A stretch of DNA of 64,000 nt from an uncultured Nocardioides sp. (GTDB taxonomy: Bacteria; Actinomycetota; Actinomycetes; Propionibacteriales; Nocardioidaceae): the NCBI RefSeq assembly GCF_947488025.1, contig NZ_CANKYS010000012.1, positions 92,066 to 156,065 of the forward strand, written 5' to 3'. A model generated the notes under the pieces. The model had not been told where the DNA came from. It saw only the letters and a program-made list of their open reading frames with translations, and ran no database searches. Each line of letters starts with the position of its first letter. Positions within the stretch are counted from its first letter, which is position 1. Shown here piece by piece: positions 59,600 through 64,000 of this stretch. The position numbers and the translations under genes are program-made.

Positions 59600-60156
59600 G
59601 AGAGGAAGTTCCTGACGAGGTCCTCGCCGTGCTCGGACAGGATCGACTCGGGGTGGAACTGCACGCCCTCGAGCGGCAGCGAGGCGTGGCGCACGCCCAT
59701 CACCACCCCGTCCTCGCTCCACGCGGTCGCGACGACGTCGTCGGGCAGCGAGACCGCCCCGAGCGAGTGGTAGCGCACCGCGGCGAACCCCTGCGGCAGC
59801 CCTGCGAAGACGCCCTCACCGTCGTGCCGGATCGCCGCGACCTCGCCGTGCACCGGGGGCAGGCGCCGCACCGTGCCGCCGTACGCCGTCACCAGCCCCT
59901 GCATGCCCAGGCAGACGCCCAGCACGGGGCGGGTGCCGGCCCGCAGGACCTCCGGGCCCACCGCGAAGTCCGTCGGTGACGAGGGGTGCCCGGGGCCGGG
60001 CGACAGCACGACGTGCGAGTGCCGCAGCACGTCGTCGGGCTCGACCTCGTCGTGCTGCACCACGCGCGGCAGGACGCCCGTCACCCGGACCACCAGGTGC
60101 ACCAGGTTCCACGTGTAGGAGTCGTGGTGGTCGACCACGATCACGTCCGGGTGCAC
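59596..60156 (-). CDS. pabA: aminodeoxychorismate synthase component II (glutamine amidotransferase)
   Basis: 186 residues, class-I glutamine amidotransferase. The N-terminus has VVDHHDSYTWNLVHLV, then LSPGPGHPSS, the nucleophile in GVCLGMQGLV near residue 82, and the His/Glu pair in VQFHPESIL near residue 170. It feeds ammonia to the downstream PabB. It could also serve anthranilate synthase, as PabA/TrpG are often shared. GTG 60156 is leaderless-like (TACTGT 6 nt upstream). No pabC lies in the cluster. Confidence 0.9.
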   Translation of the reverse strand: MHPDVIVVDHHDSYTWNLVHLVVRVTGVLPRVVQHDEVEPDDVLRHSHVVLSPGPGHPSSPTDFAVGPEVLRAGTRPVLGVCLGMQGLVTAYGGTVRRLPPVHGEVAAIRHDGEGVFAGLPQGFAAVRYHSLGAVSLPDDVVATAWSEDGVVMGVRHASLPLEGVQFHPESILSEHGEDLVRNFLS

Positions 60157-60162
60157 GCAGCG

Positions 60163-60168
60163 ACAGTA
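60163..60168 (-). promoter_or_regulatory. -10 element TACTGT, leaderless pabA
   Basis: Minus-strand TACTGT ends 6 nt before GTG 60156, in the 25-nt gap after the sulfatase gene. Confidence 0.5.
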
Positions 60169-60181
60169 GTGGTTCCCCGGG

Positions 60182-61882
60182 CTACTGGCGCACCGCGCGG
60201 CAGGCCGCCGACACCGGCTGGTCGCCGGCCTCCCGGCAGCCGTCGAACGCCTCGAGCCTGGCCATCAGTGCCGCCACCTCCGGAGCCTGCTTCTTGCTGG
60301 CGAAGGTGTTGCGCCGCTCGAACCGGTCACGCTTGTAGGAGTAGTACTCGTAGCCCCAGGTGACCTTGCCGGGCCGCGGGTCGAGGTCGAACCGCGCGAG
60401 CAGCGCCGTCCGGCTCCGCACGGCCGTGAAGGACGGGATGCGGTCGAGCTCCGTGCCGCTGAACGCCGCGTCCGGGTCGTTGCCGGTGAGCGACTGCTGG
60501 GTGTGCTCGAGGAAGGCGTGGGACTGCCGCACCAGCGCGGGGTCGGACAGGGTGGGCACGAGAGAGAGCCCGCTGCGGTAGGGCGCGGGCACGAGCCCGG
60601 CGAGCTCCTCGAACGTCGGCGCGAGGTCGATGTTGCTGGTGACCTCCCGCCGCTTGCCCGGCACCACCCCCGGCCCGGTGACCAGCAGCGGCACGCGGAC
60701 GTCGGTGTCGTACGGCGTCCCCTTGCCGCGGCCCATGCCGTTCTGGCCGAGGTGGAAGCCGTTGTCGGAGGTGAGCACGACATAGGTGTTCGGACCCACC
60801 GACCGGAGGATCCGCTTCACGAGCCGGTCCGCCGACTGCGCCATCCGCGCGCGGTCGCGGAGGTCGCGGACGGCGGCCGCGGCGGGCAGGGTGCGGGTGG
60901 TGTTCCACGCGCGGGCCCGCTTGCCGTTGGCCCGGAGCGGTCGGTTGTCCTTGCGGAGGTCCCCGAAGCCGGGGAGGTCATCGACGGTCAGCTTGCCGCA
61001 GGCCACGCGGCCGCAGCTGCGCTTGCCCGTCCGGTCGCGGAACATCGGCGGGAAGAGCGGGTCGTCGGCGTAGTGGCCCTTCGGGTTGGTGCGGTTGTGC
61101 GGCGCGTAGAGAGCCACCTCGAGGAAGTACGGCGCGCCGGACGCCTCGTTGGTGGCGAGGAAGTCCATCGCCAGGTCGCCGATCACCGCACCGGCGTACG
61201 CCTTGTCCTTGGCCGCGTTGCTCGCGCTCGCCGGCGGCGCCGGGTGCTGCACGAGGCTCAGGCGCTGGTCGACGATCGACGTGCTGGCGAAGTCCCAGCC
61301 GTCGTAGGCGGATCCGAAGACGGTGTTGAAGGTCGACCAGCCCGGCACGACCGGCGGCAGCGCGCGACCCGGCGACCACTCGTACTCGTTGAGGAACTTG
61401 CCGACGAAGCCGGTCTGGTAGCCGGCCTCCTGCAGCCGCACGTTGAACGCGCGCTCGGGGTTGCCGTTGGTGTCGAAGGCGGGCCAGCCGCCGAGCTTGG
61501 ACGTCCCCTTGTTGGAGGTGTTGGTGTGCACGCCCGTCTGGTGCGGGTACTGCCCGGTGAAGAAGCTCGACCGCGACACGCAGCACAGGGAGTCGGTGAC
61601 GAACGAGTGCGGGTAGCTCGCACCCGCCTTGCGCATCCGCTGCACCGACCGCATCGTCTGGACCAGGTCCATCGAGAAGTCGTCGAGCATCACCACGACG
61701 ATGTTGGGCCGTTCGTCGCGGGCCGCGGCCGGCTGGAGGTCGGCGACCGCGGAACGGTCGCTCGTTGCCTCACGCGGTACGTCGTCGGCGCGGGGCAGGC
61801 CGTCGCTCGACCCGCCCGTCGCCCCGCACGCCATCAGTGCGAACAGGCACACGCCTGCCCACGTCCCCTTGAAGTACTTCAC
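60182..61882 (-). CDS. sulfatase-family lipoprotein
   Basis: 566 residues. GTG 61882 (GGGGGAG upstream) starts a signal peptide with lipobox LMAC, so the enzyme is membrane-anchored outside. Sulfatase motifs: NIVVVMLDDFSMD (metal Asp pair), SLCCVSRSSFFTGQ, where the first Cys of CCVSR fits the C-x-x-S-R formylglycine site (with Val in place of Pro/Ala), GKFLNEYEWSPG, and TYVVLTSDNGFHLGQNG (metal Asp/Asn and His). It hydrolyses a sulfate, or possibly phosphate, ester. The substrate and the formylglycine-generating enzyme are not in the window. Confidence 0.92.
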   Translation of the reverse strand: MKYFKGTWAGVCLFALMACGATGGSSDGLPRADDVPREATSDRSAVADLQPAAARDERPNIVVVMLDDFSMDLVQTMRSVQRMRKAGASYPHSFVTDSLCCVSRSSFFTGQYPHQTGVHTNTSNKGTSKLGGWPAFDTNGNPERAFNVRLQEAGYQTGFVGKFLNEYEWSPGRALPPVVPGWSTFNTVFGSAYDGWDFASTSIVDQRLSLVQHPAPPASASNAAKDKAYAGAVIGDLAMDFLATNEASGAPYFLEVALYAPHNRTNPKGHYADDPLFPPMFRDRTGKRSCGRVACGKLTVDDLPGFGDLRKDNRPLRANGKRARAWNTTRTLPAAAAVRDLRDRARMAQSADRLVKRILRSVGPNTYVVLTSDNGFHLGQNGMGRGKGTPYDTDVRVPLLVTGPGVVPGKRREVTSNIDLAPTFEELAGLVPAPYRSGLSLVPTLSDPALVRQSHAFLEHTQQSLTGNDPDAAFSGTELDRIPSFTAVRSRTALLARFDLDPRPGKVTWGYEYYSYKRDRFERRNTFASKKQAPEVAALMARLEAFDGCREAGDQPVSAACRAVRQ

Positions 61883-61990
61883 TGCTCCCCCGTCGTGTCC
61901 CCAGCTGGTCACCAAGGGTGACGTCCTGCGCGACCGATTCGTTGCCTCCCACGCCGAACTGATGTCTACACGTCGGCTCGACATCTGCGG

Positions 61991-62018
61991 TCAGCGGTCG
62001 TCGGCCGCTCACCGCTGA
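61991..62018. terminator. short hairpin, first of a tandem pair
   Basis: TCAGCGGT (61991-61998) pairs perfectly with ACCGCTGA (62011-62018), with a 12-nt loop. It is adjacent to the larger palindrome at 62020. Confidence 0.5.
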
Positions 62019-62019
62019 C

Positions 62020-62103
62020 CCCTCCCCGGTATCTAGGGACGATTTGGTGGGCGATTCGGCGCGGGTGCCCCCAGATCGTCCCTAGATACCCGCTCGGGGA
62101 GGG
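62020..62103. terminator. large palindrome downstream of PhzE-like gene
   Basis: GGTATCTAGGGACGAT (62028-62043) pairs perfectly with ATCGTCCCTAGATACC (62075-62090). CCCTCCCCG (62020-62028) pairs with CGGGGAGGG (62095-62103) outside a 4-nt bulge. The loop is 31 nt. It starts 10 nt after the minus-strand PhzE-like gene's stop and should end that transcript. Confidence 0.75.
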
Positions 62104-62113
62104 CGTCAGGGGG

Positions 62114-64000
62114 TCAGGGGGCGAGGAGGTCGCGCACCGCCGTGTGCAGCAGGTCGTAGCCGTTCTCGGTGAGGATCGACTCGGCGTGGAACTGGATGCC
62201 GCGGTAGTGCGGCCCGACGACTGCGTGGATGTCGCCGGTGGCCTCGTCGGCCTCGATGCGTACGCCGTCCGGCAGCTGCGCGCCGTCGGGGACCCGGCCG
62301 ACGAAGGTGTTGTAGAAGCCCACCCGCTCGGTGCGGCCGTCGAGCCGCACCGGCGACTGGGTGCCCTGGAAGACGACGTCCTTGTAGCCGAGGTCGAGGC
62401 CGAGGCGCTGGCAGAGCGTCTGGTGGCCCAGGCACACGGCGAGGAACGGCTGCCCCGAGGCGAGCAGGTCGTCGACGGCACGTCGGAACGACGCGATCTT
62501 GGGGTGGTCGCCCTCGCGCGGGTCGCCGGGGCCGGGCCCGACGATGACCAGGTCGGCGCCGTCGAAGTCGCCGGTCGCGTAGTCCTCGTGCCGCACCACG
62601 CGCGAGGTCATCCCGAAGACGCCGAGCACGTGGACGAGCATGTTCACGAAGTCGTCCTCGCCGTGGAGGATGACCACCGACTTCCCGGCCAGCCCCGGAT
62701 CGGCCGGCTCGCCGGCCTGGTCGGTCAGCCAGAAGGGCGAGAGCCGCTGGTTGCGCGTGCCCAGCGCGAGTACGACGTCCTCGTCGCGCGCGAGCTCGGC
62801 GATGTCGGTGCCGTCGGACGTCGCCCGCGGCGCCAGCCCGAAGGCGCTGAGGATGCCGCCGGCCTTGGCCCGGGTCTCGGCCACCTCGTACGCCGCGTCG
62901 GAGTCGCGCACCAGCGTCGCCCCCGCGGTGACCTTGAGCTCGCCGGCCGGCGAGACGTCGGCGGTGCGGATGAGGATCGGGCTGTCCATCGTCGGCGTGC
63001 CGTCGGGCGAGCGGCCGAAGAGGGCGAGCGCGGCGCCGTAGTAGCCGCGGCCCTCGGGCTCGTAGTCGGCGATCAGCCGGCAGGCGTTCTCGACCGGCGC
63101 GCCCGTCACGGTCGCGGCGTACATCGTGTCGCGCAGGATCTCGCGGTGGTCGCGGTCGGAGCGGCCGGCGAGGAGGTACTCGGTGTGGATCAGGTGCGTC
63201 ATCGGCTTGAGGAACGGCCCGAGCACCTGGCCGCCCTCGTGGCAGATGTCGCACATCATCTTGAGCTCCTCGTCGACCACCATGAAGAGCTCGAAGACCT
63301 CCTTCTCGTCGGCGAGGAAGTCGAGCAGCCGCTCCTTGAGCGCGTCACCGTGTCCCGCGACCCGGAACGTCCCCGAGATCGGGTTCATCCGGACGTCGCC
63401 CTGGCGCACCGAGACGTGCCGCTCGGGGCTGGCGCCGATGAGGAACCGCTCGCCGGTGAAGAAGCAGAAGGTCCAGTACGCCCCGCGCTCGCGCTCCATC
63501 AGCCGCCGCAGCACCGTCAGCGCGCGCGAGGCGTCCCAGTCGGCGACGACGGCGCGGTAGTGGCGGCCGATGACGAGGTTCGCGCCCTCGCCCTGCCCGA
63601 TCTCGTCGCGGATGATCGCCTCGACGACCTCGCCGTAGTCCTCGTCGCTGGTTGCGAAGCCGCCCCGGTCGGCGAACTCGACCGGTACGTCGGGCAGCGC
63701 CGCGAGCAGGTCGTCGACCGACACCTCGTGCTCGGCCTCGATGTCGACCACCGTCAGCGGCGTGCCGTCGTCGATGGCGGCGAAGCCACGCTCGCGCACC
63801 TGCCGGAACGGCACGGCCACCAGCCGGTCCGCGCTCCGGCCCGGCTCAGGCGCTCCGCTCTCGAGCGGGATGTCGAGCAGACTCGCGACCTCGTGCGGCG
63901 TGCCGCCGATCAGGCCCGCAGTCGGCGAAGCCTTGCGCCGGATGACCGCCCACGCCCCGTACCCCTGGACCTGCTCCAGGAGGTCGCGGACGGCGGGGGG
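62114..64000 (-). CDS. fused anthranilate/ADIC synthase (PhzE-type TrpE-TrpG), N-terminus beyond window
   Basis: The frame stays open to base 64000, giving at least 629 residues; the start is outside. The MST domain shows PFRQVRERGFAAIDDGTPL, NPISGTFRVAGHG, ELFMVVDEELKMMCDICHEG, HTEYLLAGRSDRD, TVTGAPVENACRLIADYEP and GRGYYGAAL. The C-terminal amidotransferase has VGPGPGDPREGDHPK, AVCLGHQTL (Cys) and IQFHAESIL (His/Glu). This arrangement and many of these blocks resemble Pseudomonas PhzE, which makes 2-amino-4-deoxyisochorismate, more than monofunctional TrpE. Product cannot be settled without the neighbourhood. Confidence 0.85.
   Translation of the reverse strand, partial: PPAVRDLLEQVQGYGAWAVIRRKASPTAGLIGGTPHEVASLLDIPLESGAPEPGRSADRLVAVPFRQVRERGFAAIDDGTPLTVVDIEAEHEVSVDDLLAALPDVPVEFADRGGFATSDEDYGEVVEAIIRDEIGQGEGANLVIGRHYRAVVADWDASRALTVLRRLMERERGAYWTFCFFTGERFLIGASPERHVSVRQGDVRMNPISGTFRVAGHGDALKERLLDFLADEKEVFELFMVVDEELKMMCDICHEGGQVLGPFLKPMTHLIHTEYLLAGRSDRDHREILRDTMYAATVTGAPVENACRLIADYEPEGRGYYGAALALFGRSPDGTPTMDSPILIRTADVSPAGELKVTAGATLVRDSDAAYEVAETRAKAGGILSAFGLAPRATSDGTDIAELARDEDVVLALGTRNQRLSPFWLTDQAGEPADPGLAGKSVVILHGEDDFVNMLVHVLGVFGMTSRVVRHEDYATGDFDGADLVIVGPGPGDPREGDHPKIASFRRAVDDLLASGQPFLAVCLGHQTLCQRLGLDLGYKDVVFQGTQSPVRLDGRTERVGFYNTFVGRVPDGAQLPDGVRIEADEATGDIHAVVGPHYRGIQFHAESILTENGYDLLHTAVRDLLAP

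Overview
The window is high-GC actinobacterial chromosome. GTG and TTG starts are frequent, cistrons often overlap by 4 nt (ATGA/GTGA), and gene content (DesA3-type desaturase with its reductase, FadE5-like dehydrogenase, mycothiol-dependent-type isomerase, DUF6458, PucR and MprAB-like regulators) fits Nocardioides or a close relative. The genus is an inference from gene style; there is no rRNA here to confirm it. No phage, plasmid, IS or CRISPR locus is visible.

Layout. 1-646: end of a DUF4097 protein and a 32-residue ORF. 674-5652: five-gene ferric-siderophore uptake and iron-release operon behind an iron-box-like site. 5766-7195: dcd diverging from an SGNH hydrolase. 7225-7381: tRNA-Gly(CCC) followed by a partial duplicate of its 3' half. 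7650-11936: C39-like peptidase, lipoprotein, DUF2461, HAD hydrolase and a sulfotransferase-like remnant. 11946-13422: Rrf2 regulator and TauE/SafE transporter. 13684-15558: acyl-CoA dehydrogenase. 15763-19098: ABC exporter with its own two-component system. 19192-23380: small genes, MDMPI/SDR pair and a membrane-anchored propeller. 23381-24080: gap with a possible tiny two-ORF unit. 24081-27763: desaturase, ferredoxin reductase and divergent PucR regulator. 27935-30693: two amidohydrolases. 30779-35692: two paralogous secreted proteins, a Ser/Thr kinase and a sigma factor sharing a 20-bp divergent promoter, and an M1 peptidase lipoprotein. 35711-37183: fused carboxyltransferase. 37301-39845: two coiled-coil proteins. 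39981-44732: epimerase-like protein, then the E1alpha-E1beta-E2 2-oxoacid dehydrogenase operon. 44994-51225: two paralogous secreted repeat proteins ending in LPDTG. 51493-56110: GST-like reductase, Pat aminotransferase, VanZ, holin-like protein, phosphatase and fructosamine-kinase-like protein. 56204-58307: MprAB-like two-component system. 58304-60156: pabA-pabB. 60182-61882: sulfatase lipoprotein. 62114-64000: PhzE-type fused anthranilate/ADIC synthase, cut by the window edge.

The most unusual content is small scale. (1) A dispersed hairpin family keeps its flanks but changes its stem; three copies are intergenic and one lies in frame inside the E2 gene. (2) A second family of about 54-bp palindromes occurs five times at gene ends. 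(3) pabB carries an in-frame insert with a 26-bp perfect palindrome. (4) At least a dozen genes have a TANNNT-like hexamer 6-7 nt before the start codon, the signature of leaderless transcription, including two on opposite strands of one 20-bp gap. (5) Two surface-type proteins end a few residues after LPDTG with no membrane anchor.

I found no clearly new enzymatic defence or biosynthetic system. The repeat families and the leaderless/bidirectional promoter architecture are the best candidates for undescribed biology. All functional calls are by reading alone; no database search was run.
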